Positions 38,136-47,015 of a stretch of DNA of 64,000 nucleotides are shown in pieces. The position numbers and the translations under genes are program-made. Location of the stretch: NCBI RefSeq assembly GCF_004349195.1, contig NZ_SMLG01000003.1:248001-312000 (forward strand). The letters run 5' to 3'. Source of the stretch: Flavobacterium rhamnosiphilum. GTDB lineage: Bacteria > Bacteroidota > Bacteroidia > Flavobacteriales > Flavobacteriaceae. Numbering within the stretch: position 1 is the first letter of the stretch; each line of letters opens with the position of its first letter. The notes beneath the pieces are model-generated. The model did not search any database. It saw nothing but the letters and a program-made list of their open reading frames with translations, and was not told where the DNA came from.

Positions 38136-38155
38136 CATTTGTATATACAAATGTA
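38136..38155 (-). promoter_or_regulatory. Perfect 18-bp palindrome on the -7 box of the DsbA-type gene
   Basis: CATTTGTATATACAAATG (38136-38153) overlaps TACATTTG on the minus strand (38148-38155), about 40 bp before the ATG. The overlap suggests control by a dimeric repressor, possibly of MarR or HxlR type; no such gene adjoins. Confidence 0.55.
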
Positions 38156-38234
38156 CTAAAAGTAGTTTGAAACTAATCCGACATTATGCTTTTATTAGGA
38201 AATGGTAAATTGGTGTTTGTTTAAAAAGAGTACT

Positions 38235-38284
38235 ACATAAATCGAATAAATTCTCCGTTCAATCTTTTATCTTATTACAAATAC
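38235..38284 (+). repeat. 50-bp repeat R1, first copy
   Basis: Matches 39651-39700 with about six differences in 50 bp (core AATCTTTTAT preceded by GTTC). In the decayed area around the IS remnant. Confidence 0.75.
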
Positions 38285-38418
38285 ATTTCATTGCGGAGCT
38301 GGTTCTATGATGCAAAAATCATCAATTCAGTTTTGAGCTGTTTTGGCTTTAGGTTTTTATTGGTAATTCTTCTTTCTGGGAATTTATCATGAAAAGTTAA
38401 GCAATTTTCTATTTAACC

Positions 38419-39408
38419 CTAAACATTTCCGATAATCCTGTCCATAACCCAACTGGTATGAGCGCCTGTCAAACCATTGGAAGGATGCTTGCTGTTCCCC
38501 AAAAGATGTTCCCGAATTTGCTGTACATGATACAGTTGAATGTTTTCCGGATGAGCAATAAAAAGTTCCGTTTTTCCTTGTTCGTTCGAAAGCACTATTG
38601 GTTCATCATTAAATACAGAGAATGCTATTTTACCTTTACTCCCAAAAATTTCTACCGTATCTTCCCGCTCATAGCACCCAAAATTCCAGCTGCCTGTACC
38701 CGTAATTCCCGACTCATGAAGCCAACAGGCAGTAGCCGCATCTTTGGCGGAATACAATCCCTGCTGATTAAGACTAATGCCGGAAACCTCTTTTATATCT
38801 CCTAAAAGATAGATGAACAAATCCAACCCATGACTGGCTAAATCATCAAAATAACCACCAGCAGCTATTTCAGCGTCAGTTCGCCAGTTATAGTTTCCTG
38901 ACAAATCTTGAGGTGTTGCAGGTTTACTCAAATGCCACCTTATATGCCGGACTTCACCAATATCATTGGCATCAAGCCATGTTTTTATCTGTTTGAAACG
39001 AGGGAGTGAGCGCCTGTAATAAGCAACAAACAAAGGAATATTTTTAGCTGCAAATGCTTGATGAATCGCCAGACTGTCTTGATAATTTGGCGCTAACGGT
39101 TTTTCGATACAACAGGGTTTTCCTGCCAATGCTACTTTAAGTCCGTAGTATTTATGGGTATCAGGAGGAGTTGCAATATAAACTGCATCAATTTCGGGAT
39201 CGTTAATTAACGCATCTGCATCCGTATAATATTTAGTAATTCCATGTCTTCTGGCATAATCAGCAGCTTTGTCACCATCTCTTCTCATTACTGCTGTGAG
39301 CTGAAACCCTTCTGTTTTCTGATAGGCAGGACCACTTTTTATCTCTGTAACATTTCCACATCCCACAATACCCCAACGAATAATCCCTGGTTCTTTATTT
39401 TTATTAAT
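38419..39408 (-). CDS. Gfo/Idh/MocA family oxidoreductase without an ordinary start codon
   Basis: NAD(P)-dependent sugar or polyol dehydrogenase type. The Rossmann motif is GIVGCGNVTEI, followed by YIATPPDTHKYYGLKVALAG, CCIEKPLAPNY and, later, GGYFDDLASHGLDLFIYLLG. The first beta strand (IIRWGIVG) is encoded upstream of the GTG at 39366, which would remove it if used as start. No in-frame ATG, GTG or TTG exists between it and a TAA stop at about 39424; the earliest reasonable codon is ATT at 39408. Either a rare ATT start is used or the start was lost by mutation. Confidence 0.7.
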   Translation of the reverse strand: MNKNKEPGIIRWGIVGCGNVTEIKSGPAYQKTEGFQLTAVMRRDGDKAADYARRHGITKYYTDADALINDPEIDAVYIATPPDTHKYYGLKVALAGKPCCIEKPLAPNYQDSLAIHQAFAAKNIPLFVAYYRRSLPRFKQIKTWLDANDIGEVRHIRWHLSKPATPQDLSGNYNWRTDAEIAAGGYFDDLASHGLDLFIYLLGDIKEVSGISLNQQGLYSAKDAATACWLHESGITGTGSWNFGCYEREDTVEIFGSKGKIAFSVFNDEPIVLSNEQGKTELFIAHPENIQLYHVQQIREHLLGNSKHPSNGLTGAHTSWVMDRIIGNV

Positions 39409-39535
39409 CCTTTTTAATTGATTTTAGATCTGTACCTTTTTATGATTTAGTCAATTTTTTTTAGCTTCATATACGAACCTCAAGCTCTCCAACTTTGCTC
39501 CATTTTTTAACACTAATACAACTCACTGCCTAAAA

Positions 39536-39627
39536 GTAAATATAATATTGTTGACCTGATATTTCACAATTTGATTCAAACAAAAAAACCATCAAAATTG
39601 CTCTTGATGTTTTTGTATATTTTTAAA
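39536..39627 (+). repeat. Direct repeat R2, first copy
   Basis: About 90% identical to 40691-40790, including TGATATTTCACAATTTGATT and a decayed version of the nuo terminator hairpin. Gaps of 1-5 bp separate the copies. Confidence 0.85.
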
Positions 39628-39650
39628 GACAACTTGACATTTTGAACAAT

Positions 39651-39700
39651 ATATAAATCGAACAAATTCTCAGTTCAATCTTTTATTTTATTGTAAATAC
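39651..39700 (+). repeat. 50-bp repeat R1, second copy
   Basis: Pairs with 38235-38284; see that entry. Confidence 0.75.
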
Positions 39701-39791
39701 TCTTACGAGCACAAAGTCGGAGACATTTACTCAGTATTCATAATGAAATTATATATTCATAAACACACTTTGTAGAACTGGGAATGTCAAG

Positions 39792-39991
39792 ACATTAAAA
39801 ATATAAATAAGACAGCAGATGACCTTTTTTCAACAACGATATCAATGGTTCGACAACCTATTGAGTCTTTTTTTAATTGGTTAATTGAAAAAACTAATAT
39901 TCAAAAAGCTAGCAAGGTAAAATCAAGCAAAGGACTCTTAATTCACATATTTGGAAAAATAGCTACCGCTTTAATCAATTTGATTTTTTAA
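39792..39991 (+). pseudogene. C-terminal remnant of a DDE transposase
   Basis: In frame after a TAG, the segment encodes KTADDLFSTTISMVRQPIES, then FFNWLIEKTNIQKASKVKSS and KGLLIHIFGKIATALINLIF before a TAA. This is the C-terminal part of an insertion sequence transposase of the DDE type (IS982- or IS4-like; the family is not certain). About 63 codons remain and nothing upstream continues it. No complete element is present. Confidence 0.7.
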
Positions 39992-40130
39992 CCCTTGATC
40001 AACATGATTAAATATTTGTCACAAAATTGAGAGTCTTCATAAAGCATTGCCAACATTATCAACATCAAGTCGATAAATGTTTTTTGGCATAATCATTGTA
40101 GTATTTTATTTATAACTAAAAAAAACCAAT
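39992..40130. other. Short spacer after the transposase remnant
   Basis: AT-rich; probably contains the promoter of the 131-residue gene. No consensus box is convincing. Confidence 0.3.
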
Positions 40131-40526
40131 ATGAAAAAAATGTTATTATTATCGTTACTAGGAATTGGATTGTGTCTGTCCGTTTGTTCCTTCACAACTT
40201 TTAAAGAAATTGCTTTTGTGAAAGACGGGAATTACAAAGCGTTTATTAGTAAAAAAACTAAGACAGATGGCAGAGGCTTTTCGGGAGCAAATGGTTTTGA
40301 AGAGAATGTAATTGTCACTATTGAAAACAATCATGTAAAACAAATTAGCCCAGTTAGGTTTAATAAAAATACGGATAAACTATTGGATTTAATATTAATA
40401 ATGGATAATAAAGGAAATGCTGAAGCAGAAACTTCTAGTTTTGAGCAAAATACGCATAATAAAAATGACCAAGGTTGGTATTACACTTACAAATTGAAGA
40501 TTTATAAAAAAGATTTAGAACAGTAA
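40131..40526 (+). CDS. Small exported protein, unknown function
   Basis: 131 residues with an N-terminal signal (MKKMLLLSLLGIGLCLSVCS), possibly a lipoprotein because of the cysteine at 19. The mature part has alternating strands (FVKDGNYKAFISKKTKTDGR, EENVIVTIENNHVKQISPVR) and no recognised motif. It lies between the two copies of direct repeat R2, so it may have come in with the insertion sequence. Confidence 0.6.
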   Translation: MKKMLLLSLLGIGLCLSVCSFTTFKEIAFVKDGNYKAFISKKTKTDGRGFSGANGFEENVIVTIENNHVKQISPVRFNKNTDKLLDLILIMDNKGNAEAETSSFEQNTHNKNDQGWYYTYKLKIYKKDLEQ

Positions 40527-40690
40527 AAAAGTTAATGTTCCTACTTGTAAAGTTTCACAACATTGTTGATGGCATTTTGATCCCTGCTCTACGAAGTGTT
40601 CGTCGGTTATGCTGCGCAAATGTCTCCTTTGAGCTGTGTTTTAATATCGATTATTCAACTCTTCCCAATCCGATATATACTTACGTCAAG

Positions 40691-40790
40691 GTAAATATAG
40701 TATAAAATTGTTGCCCTGATATTTCACAATTTGATTCAAATAAAAAAAACCATCAAAATTACTCTTGATGGTTTTTTGCATATTTTTTAA
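40691..40790 (+). repeat. Direct repeat R2, second copy (contains nuo terminator)
   Basis: The intact copy; its hairpin at 40742-40778 is the terminator of the nuo operon. The first copy is at 39536-39627. Confidence 0.85.
40742..40778 (-). terminator. Terminator of the nuo operon
   Basis: AAACCATCAA pairs with TTGATGGTTT around an 8-nt loop. On the minus strand it is followed by eight T. It starts 21 bp after nuoN. Confidence 0.85.
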
Positions 40791-40798
40791 GCTTAGGT

Positions 40799-42169
40799 TT
40801 ATGCCAATAGATCTAATACAAAAGAAGGGAACAAACCTAATACAATATTCAAAACAATCGCTATAACGGCAACTGCATAAATGATAACCGGAGTTCCTTT
40901 TCGTTCTTCATTTGGTTCTTTGGTATACATTGCCAAAATCAATTTAAAGTAGTATCCAACGCTAATAATAGAATTCACCACTGCTACAATCACTAAAGCC
41001 AAATAACCCGCTAGAATCGTTTGATTGAACAAAACCAACTTAGCAAAGAATCCGGCGAAAATTGGAATACCTGCCATGGAAAGTAAAGCTGCCGTAAGAA
41101 TGGCTGCTAACAATGGGTTGGTTTTTCCTAATCCATGGAAATTCACGATATCTTCGTTGTCTCTATTTTTACAAACGTATAAAATCACACTAAAAGCAGC
41201 GATTCCAGATAAAGAATACGCTGAGGCATAATACAACAAACTTCCTGCTGAAGTAGACAAACTCAATAAAGTCATCAACATAAAACCGGCGTGAGAAACC
41301 CCTGAAAAAGCCAACATACGTTTTACATTCGTTTGTCTCAATGCCATAATATTACCAACCGTCATCGATGCCATAGAAATCACGACAACAATAATTTTGA
41401 ATGACTCAGAAATATCAGCATTCATAACCGATAACAACTTGTACAAAGTCGCCATGGCAACTACTTTCGCCAAAGTACTCATCAATGCCGTTGTCAACGC
41501 TGGAGAACCTTCGTAAACGTCCGGTGCCCAAAAATGAAATGGAACTGCCGCAATTTTGAATAACATTCCAATAGTTACCAATACAATTCCGATTGGAAAC
41601 CAAATTGGCAATTCCGCTGATTGTGACAATTCGCTGATTTCAGTAACATCAAAACTTCCCATGGCTCCGTAAATTAAACAGATCCCAAACAGAATGATTC
41701 CAGAAGCAAAAGATCCCATTAAGAAATACTTCATTCCTGCTTCGTTGCTTTTTAAATTCATACGATCACTTGCCGCAAGAATATAAAGGGAAATTGACAA
41801 TACTTCGATTCCTAAAAAGAACATTGCTAAGTTTCCAAAAGAAACCATTGCCACTGCTCCTGCCAATAAAAATATTTTTATGGCAATATAATCCGAGATT
41901 TTAGATTGGTGATTTTCGTAAAAATTATGTCCTAAAGCCACCAAGAAAATGGTAAGCACAATAAACAAAGACGAAAAAGTACTTGAAAATTTACTCACAA
42001 CAATCATGTTGTTGTAGTAGCTTTCCGTTGAATTAAATTCAGATATGGTTAAACCCAGCACTCCCAATAATCCAATAATTGTTATTGGAACAATGGCTTT
42101 CCTTAAATTAAATATTTCAAATAAAAGGCATAAAACACCTAATCCTATTATAGCTATTAATGTATTCAT
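40799..42169 (-). CDS. nuoN: NADH-quinone oxidoreductase subunit N
   Basis: 456 residues, about 14 membrane segments. Antiporter-like Proton_antipo_M domain with FHFWAPDVYEGSPALTTALM, the conserved lysine region in STLAKVVAMATLY and LAFSGVSHAGFMLM. Proton-pumping membrane arm of respiratory complex I. Last gene of the nuo operon; 13 bp after nuoM. Confidence 0.97.
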   Translation of the reverse strand: MNTLIAIIGLGVLCLLFEIFNLRKAIVPITIIGLLGVLGLTISEFNSTESYYNNMIVVSKFSSTFSSLFIVLTIFLVALGHNFYENHQSKISDYIAIKIFLLAGAVAMVSFGNLAMFFLGIEVLSISLYILAASDRMNLKSNEAGMKYFLMGSFASGIILFGICLIYGAMGSFDVTEISELSQSAELPIWFPIGIVLVTIGMLFKIAAVPFHFWAPDVYEGSPALTTALMSTLAKVVAMATLYKLLSVMNADISESFKIIVVVISMASMTVGNIMALRQTNVKRMLAFSGVSHAGFMLMTLLSLSTSAGSLLYYASAYSLSGIAAFSVILYVCKNRDNEDIVNFHGLGKTNPLLAAILTAALLSMAGIPIFAGFFAKLVLFNQTILAGYLALVIVAVVNSIISVGYYFKLILAMYTKEPNEERKGTPVIIYAVAVIAIVLNIVLGLFPSFVLDLLA

Positions 42170-42182
42170 TTTTTTATTTGAC

Positions 42183-43625
42183 TTAGTTAATTCGGTTTAT
42201 TTGAGTTAAAATTTCTTCCAGACTTGGGGTAATCAAATCGGTAATTGGCTTTGGATACATCCCAAAAAAGAATAAAACACCAATTATTAGTACCAAAGTT
42301 ATTCCTTCATTGACTGTTACATCAGCAAAAACTTTAGAATTAGTTTCACCCAACATCACATGTTGAAACATTTTCAACATATAATACGCTCCTAAAATTA
42401 TGGTTGTTCCTCCTAGAATGGCAAACCAAATATTAATTTGTGAAAGACTATATAAAACAGTGAATTCTCCAATAAAGTTAAAAGTTGTTGGCAAAGCAAC
42501 AGATGCTAAAACCAAAATTAAAAACATCGAGGTGAATTTTGGTGATTGCGTACGAATACCGCCCATTTCTGCAATGGCTCTGGTTTCGTATCTTCTGAAA
42601 ATAATTTCAGCTACATAAAACAATCCCACAACCACAAATCCGTGTGCAATCATTTGTAAAACCGCACCACGTAATCCGTCTAATGTCAAAGTGTATGTTC
42701 CTGCTGCAATTAAACCAACGTGGGCCAAAGAAGAATAGGCTAATAATTTTTTTAAATCTTTTTGTCTCAATGCAACGATAGATCCATAAATCACACCCGC
42801 AATTCCAAGACCAATGAAAATGTACATGTATTCTTTGGCTGCCAATGGCGCCAATGGCAATTGCCAACGAATAACGCTATACAATCCCATTTTCAACATG
42901 ATACCGGATAAAAGCATTGTCCCAACGGTTGGTGCTTTTTGATACACATTTGCTTGCCAAGTATGGAAAGGAATTAATGGAATCTTAATCGCATACGCCA
43001 AGAAGAAAGCTAAGAATATCCATAATTGTTCGGTTGCTGATAGATTCAATTTGTATAAATCTTCTAATAAAAGACTTCCCGCTTGTTGGTACATATAAAC
43101 AAAAGCAACCAACATGAATAAAGAACCGGCAAGTGTGTAGATAAAGAATTTAACTACTGCTTTTTTGCGATCTTCTGCGTCTCCGTTGCCCCAAATTAAG
43201 GCGATAAAGTAAATTGGAATCAAAGATAATTCCCAGAAAATGTAATACAACAAACCGTCTGATGCCAAGAATGTTCCTGCCATTGCAAATGACATAAACA
43301 GAATTAAAGCATAAAATGATTTTGAATTTTTATATTGATTTCCAAAAGAAGAAAAAATAATTATTGGAGTCAAAGCCGTGGTTAATAAAAGCATCGCCAT
43401 CGATAATCCATCTGCTTTTAGAGCAAAAGAAATATTAGGCTGCGTAATCCATTGGCTGATGAAACTGATATTTTCACCTAAATTATAGTGATTTAATAAT
43501 ACAATAGATGAGCCTAATGAAGCCAAACCAAAGAACAAAGCCACTTTTGAAGCCAGTTTATCGCCTGCAAGATAAGTTGCAAACGCACCAACCAAAAGTA
43601 TAATTAATATTAGAGATACATTCAT
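42183..43625 (-). CDS. nuoM: NADH-quinone oxidoreductase subunit M
   Basis: 480 residues, about 14 membrane segments. YYIFWELSLIPIYFIALIWG carries the conserved glutamate; PLIPFHTWQANVYQKAPTVG and LLAYSSLAHVGLIAAGTY are the signature blocks. Membrane-arm proton pump of complex I; 9 bp after nuoL. Confidence 0.97.
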   Translation of the reverse strand: MNVSLILIILLVGAFATYLAGDKLASKVALFFGLASLGSSIVLLNHYNLGENISFISQWITQPNISFALKADGLSMAMLLLTTALTPIIIFSSFGNQYKNSKSFYALILFMSFAMAGTFLASDGLLYYIFWELSLIPIYFIALIWGNGDAEDRKKAVVKFFIYTLAGSLFMLVAFVYMYQQAGSLLLEDLYKLNLSATEQLWIFLAFFLAYAIKIPLIPFHTWQANVYQKAPTVGTMLLSGIMLKMGLYSVIRWQLPLAPLAAKEYMYIFIGLGIAGVIYGSIVALRQKDLKKLLAYSSLAHVGLIAAGTYTLTLDGLRGAVLQMIAHGFVVVGLFYVAEIIFRRYETRAIAEMGGIRTQSPKFTSMFLILVLASVALPTTFNFIGEFTVLYSLSQINIWFAILGGTTIILGAYYMLKMFQHVMLGETNSKVFADVTVNEGITLVLIIGVLFFFGMYPKPITDLITPSLEEILTQINRIN

Positions 43626-43634
43626 AGTATAAGA

Positions 43635-45524
43635 TTATTGAGCTAAAAATAAATAAGAAACAATGGCACAAAGCCCTAAAACGAAAACAAAAAGATAAAG
43701 ACCAATGCTTCCATTTTGTATTTTCTTTCCTTGGTAACTTATTTCGTTGGTAACTTTTCCGAATCCAAAAACCAAAGCTGATAAACCTGTTTCTATAGTA
43801 TCTCTGAAAAAACGAGACAAGAAATTAATTGGTTTAACAAAAATAGCATCATAGCATTCATCAACATAATATTTATTGTAAAGCATTTTAGAAAATCCTG
43901 AAATGGCAGCATCTTCTGTCGGAACTGTATTTTGTTTGATGTATTTGGCGTAAGCAATACCAATTCCTACTAATCCGCCCACAACAGCAATAGCCATCAA
44001 GATATATTCAGTAGTTCCTAAATGGTGTTCTGCGTTTGCTAATTTTGGTAAAATAGGAGTCAAATATCCATTCAACCAGCTGTTTCCAGGTAAACTGATC
44101 AAACCACCGATAGTAGCCAAAATTGCTAAAACAATCAAAGGAATGGTAATCAAAGAAGGACTTTCGTGCAAATGGTGTTTTTGTGCTGAAGTTCCTCTGA
44201 ATTCTTGGAAGAATGTTAAAAACATCAAGCGGAACATATAGAAAGCAGTCATTATAGAAGCAACCGAAGCCACAACCCATAACGGAATGTTGTGATGAAA
44301 AGCCACTAATAAGATTTCGTCTTTCGAGAAAAACCCTGAAAACAATGGAACTCCAGAAATCGCTAAAGAAGCAATTAACATGGTTACAAACGTAATTGGC
44401 ATCGCCTTTTTCAAGCCACCCATGTTACGCATGTCTTGTTCTCCGTGCAAAGCGTGAATTACAGAACCTGAACCCAAGAACAAACAAGCTTTGAAGAAAG
44501 CGTGTGTGATTACATGGAAAACGGCAACTTCATAAGCACCCAATCCCAAAGCCAAGAACATCAGTCCCAATTGAGAAACGGTAGAATAGGCCAAGACTTT
44601 CTTAATGTCATTTTGAACCAATCCAATTGTAGCAGCAACTAAAGCAGTAACAGCTCCAACAATTGCGATTATAGATTGAACGCTTGGAACCAAATCAAAC
44701 AAGAAATTTAATCTTGTAATCATAAAAATACCAGCAGTAACCATCGTAGCTGCGTGAATCAAGGCCGAAACCGGAGTTGGCCCAGCCATTGCATCCGGTA
44801 ACCAAGTATACAATGGAATTTGTGCTGATTTACCACAAGCTCCAATAAATAGAGTTAAAGCAGCAACTGAAAACCAAAAATCATTATAGTCTGGCGCAGT
44901 AGTGATGGCTGTTTTTAATGTTGTAAAATCAACCGTTGAAAATAAAGATCCAAGGATAAAAATACCAACTAATAACCCTAAATCACCGATTCTGTTCATG
45001 ATGAATGCTTTCTTAGCAGCATCATTAAATTCTTGGTTTTTATGCCAAAATCCAATTAGCAGATACGAACAAAGACCAACGCCTTCCCAACCGATGAACA
45101 TCACTAATAAGTTACTTCCTATTACTAACGTAATCATGAAGAATATAAACAGATTCAAATACGCAAAAAACTTGTGCATATTTTCATCATCGTGCATGTA
45201 ACTGATCGAATACAAATGAATCAAAGATCCAATTCCGGTTACAAAAAGCAACCATAAAATTGACAATTGGTCCAATTGAAATCCAAAATCAACTTTGAAA
45301 TTACTGATTTGAATCCAGTCAAAAAGAGTAATTCGAATGCCTTCCGGTTGTGCCGCTATTCCACTGAAGAAATAAACAGTTGCGATAAAAGAAACCACAA
45401 CTGATAGGGTTCCAATTATTCCAGAAAGCGATTTTCCCAGACTTTTGCCAAAGAAAACATTGATTAAAAATCCTAAAAAAGGAGCAAGAACTAAAACTAA
45501 AGCTATATTGGTATTCATTTCCAT
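43635..45524 (-). CDS. nuoL: NADH-quinone oxidoreductase subunit L
   Basis: 629 residues. Antiporter-like core (GWEGVGLCSYLLIGFWHKN, IPLYTWLPDAMAGPTPVSAL, VLAYSTVSQLGLMFLALG) plus the C-terminal membrane-lateral helix region. Distal proton pump of complex I. It follows nuoK without a gap. Confidence 0.97.
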   Translation of the reverse strand: MEMNTNIALVLVLAPFLGFLINVFFGKSLGKSLSGIIGTLSVVVSFIATVYFFSGIAAQPEGIRITLFDWIQISNFKVDFGFQLDQLSILWLLFVTGIGSLIHLYSISYMHDDENMHKFFAYLNLFIFFMITLVIGSNLLVMFIGWEGVGLCSYLLIGFWHKNQEFNDAAKKAFIMNRIGDLGLLVGIFILGSLFSTVDFTTLKTAITTAPDYNDFWFSVAALTLFIGACGKSAQIPLYTWLPDAMAGPTPVSALIHAATMVTAGIFMITRLNFLFDLVPSVQSIIAIVGAVTALVAATIGLVQNDIKKVLAYSTVSQLGLMFLALGLGAYEVAVFHVITHAFFKACLFLGSGSVIHALHGEQDMRNMGGLKKAMPITFVTMLIASLAISGVPLFSGFFSKDEILLVAFHHNIPLWVVASVASIMTAFYMFRLMFLTFFQEFRGTSAQKHHLHESPSLITIPLIVLAILATIGGLISLPGNSWLNGYLTPILPKLANAEHHLGTTEYILMAIAVVGGLVGIGIAYAKYIKQNTVPTEDAAISGFSKMLYNKYYVDECYDAIFVKPINFLSRFFRDTIETGLSALVFGFGKVTNEISYQGKKIQNGSIGLYLFVFVLGLCAIVSYLFLAQ

Positions 45525-45845
45525 TTATCCTTTTAAGTTTTTTAAATTATCGATAGTAATTGAACCTAAATTTCTAAAGATAGAAACTAGAATCGCCAAT
45601 CCTACCGCAACTTCTGCCGCAGCAACAGCCATCGAAAAGAACACAAAAACTTGTCCTTGTGCATCTTGATGATAGGTCGAAAATGCTACAAACAATAAGT
45701 TTACTGCATTCAGCATAATTTCAATTGACATAAATACGATAATGGCATTTCGTCTGTACAACACTCCGAAAACTCCAATACAAAAAAGTATTACGCTCAG
45801 GAATATATAATTTTCAATACCAATGTGGTTTAAAATATTGTTCAT
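45525..45845 (-). CDS. nuoK: NADH-quinone oxidoreductase subunit K
   Basis: 106 residues from the ATG at 45845, the normal NuoK length with three membrane helices. An open extension to 45890 is rejected because it would overlap nuoJ by 44 bp. The conserved glutamate lies in [18 protein letters not shown] and [16 protein letters not shown] follows. Core membrane subunit of complex I. Confidence 0.95.
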   Translation of the reverse strand: MNNILNHIGIENYIFLSVILFCIGVFGVLYRRNAIIVFMSIEIMLNAVNLLFVAFSTYHQDAQGQVFVFFSMAVAAAEVAVGLAILVSIFRNLGSITIDNLKNLKG

Positions 45846-45846
45846 C

Positions 45847-46359
45847 TTATTTTTGCAATTTTTCTTTTTTAGACAATAACACAGTTCCAATCATAGCAAC
45901 CAAAAGTAATATAGAGGCAAATTCAAACGGAACCATATATTCATTCAACAGTATTTTACCCAATACTTTTATAGACTGATAATCTTCGCCGGTAGTTACG
46001 TATTCTCCAACAATAGGTTTTGAGTTGATAAAAATGGCTATCAAAACCAAACAGATCAAACAAAAAGAAACAATAGCTCCTAATCGCGTAATTCTAGGTC
46101 GGTGCACTTCTCTTTCTTCATTTAAATTCATCAACATAATGGTGAATAAAAACAAAATCATAATCGCTCCAGAATACACAATAATGTGAACTATCGCTAA
46201 AAATTGAGAATTCAATAATAGATAATGACCCGCAATCGAAAAGAAACAAATCACTAAATAAATAGCGCTGTGAATCGGATTTTTGCTAAAAATTGTCAAA
46301 AATGCGGTTGCTAATGTGATAGCAGCCAATACACAAAAAATTATAAGTATCGTAGACAT
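45847..46359 (-). CDS. nuoJ: NADH-quinone oxidoreductase subunit J
   Basis: 170 residues with five membrane helices. [20 protein letters not shown] and [20 protein letters not shown] are typical. Membrane subunit of complex I. Its start shares one base with the nuoI stop. Confidence 0.95.
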   Translation of the reverse strand: MSTILIIFCVLAAITLATAFLTIFSKNPIHSAIYLVICFFSIAGHYLLLNSQFLAIVHIIVYSGAIMILFLFTIMLMNLNEEREVHRPRITRLGAIVSFCLICLVLIAIFINSKPIVGEYVTTGEDYQSIKVLGKILLNEYMVPFEFASILLLVAMIGTVLLSKKEKLQK

Positions 46360-46904
46360 TAGTTAGCGTTTTTAAGTTGAGCGTTTTTCATTGCCATTTC
46401 CAGAGGCATGACCAATTTGTCTTTTCCAAAGATAAAATCTTCTCTCTCATAGCTAGAAGGAACCAAAACTTTAGAAGTTGTCAGGTAAATTGCGTCTTTA
46501 GGACAAGCCTCTTCACACAATCCACAAAAAATACAACGCAACATATTAATTTCATATATCGACGCATATTTTTCTTCTCTATACAAATGTTTTTCATCTG
46601 CTCTGCGTTCTTCAGCCTTCATCGTAATCGCTTCAGCAGGACAAGACAAGGCACATAAACCACAAGCCGTACAATTCTCACGACCTTCCTCATCACGCTT
46701 CAACATGTGCTGACCGCGATAAACCGGACTTCTTTCTCGTACTTGTTCCGGATATTGAATCGTTACTTTTCTTTTAAACAAATGCTGAATCGTAATTATC
46801 AAACCTTTGACAATCGCAACAAGATACATTCTTTCCCAAAAAGTCATCTCCTTGTTAGAGACTAGCTTTTTTCTTCCCGATAAGGATATACTTTCTATTG
46901 ACAT
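46359..46904 (-). CDS. nuoI: NADH-quinone oxidoreductase subunit I (2x[4Fe-4S])
   Basis: 181 residues. Two ferredoxin motifs, CTACGLCALSCP and CIFCGLCEEACP, bind clusters N6a and N6b on the path from NuoG to NuoB. An N-terminal helix (MERMYLVAIVKGLIITIQHL region) anchors it to the membrane. A hairpin repeat separates it from nuoH. Confidence 0.97.
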   Translation of the reverse strand: MSIESISLSGRKKLVSNKEMTFWERMYLVAIVKGLIITIQHLFKRKVTIQYPEQVRERSPVYRGQHMLKRDEEGRENCTACGLCALSCPAEAITMKAEERRADEKHLYREEKYASIYEINMLRCIFCGLCEEACPKDAIYLTTSKVLVPSSYEREDFIFGKDKLVMPLEMAMKNAQLKNAN

Positions 46905-46920
46905 TTTTTATTTTTATTTG

Positions 46921-46997
46921 AAGCTTAATCCTGCTATTCGCTATATCTTTTATTTTTTAAAGAAAAAAATAAAAGGATGCCGCTACTATCAGGGCTA
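46921..46997 (-). repeat. Dispersed hairpin repeat, copy B
   Basis: Minus-strand reading begins TAGCCCTGATAGTAGCGGCA and ends near ATATAGCGAATAGCAGGA. The stem (46964-46975 with 46947-46958) has 12 perfect pairs. It sits between nuoI and nuoH. See copy A at 9281-9358. Confidence 0.8.
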
Positions 46998-47015
46998 GGG
47001 CTTTTTCGGTACTAA

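Larger units (their letters stand above)
38109..38418. other. 310-bp spacer with promoter and repeat
   Basis: Contains the DsbA-type gene promoter and palindrome (38136-38155) and a 50-bp repeat (38235-38284) related to 39651-39700. No gene is visible. Confidence 0.6.
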
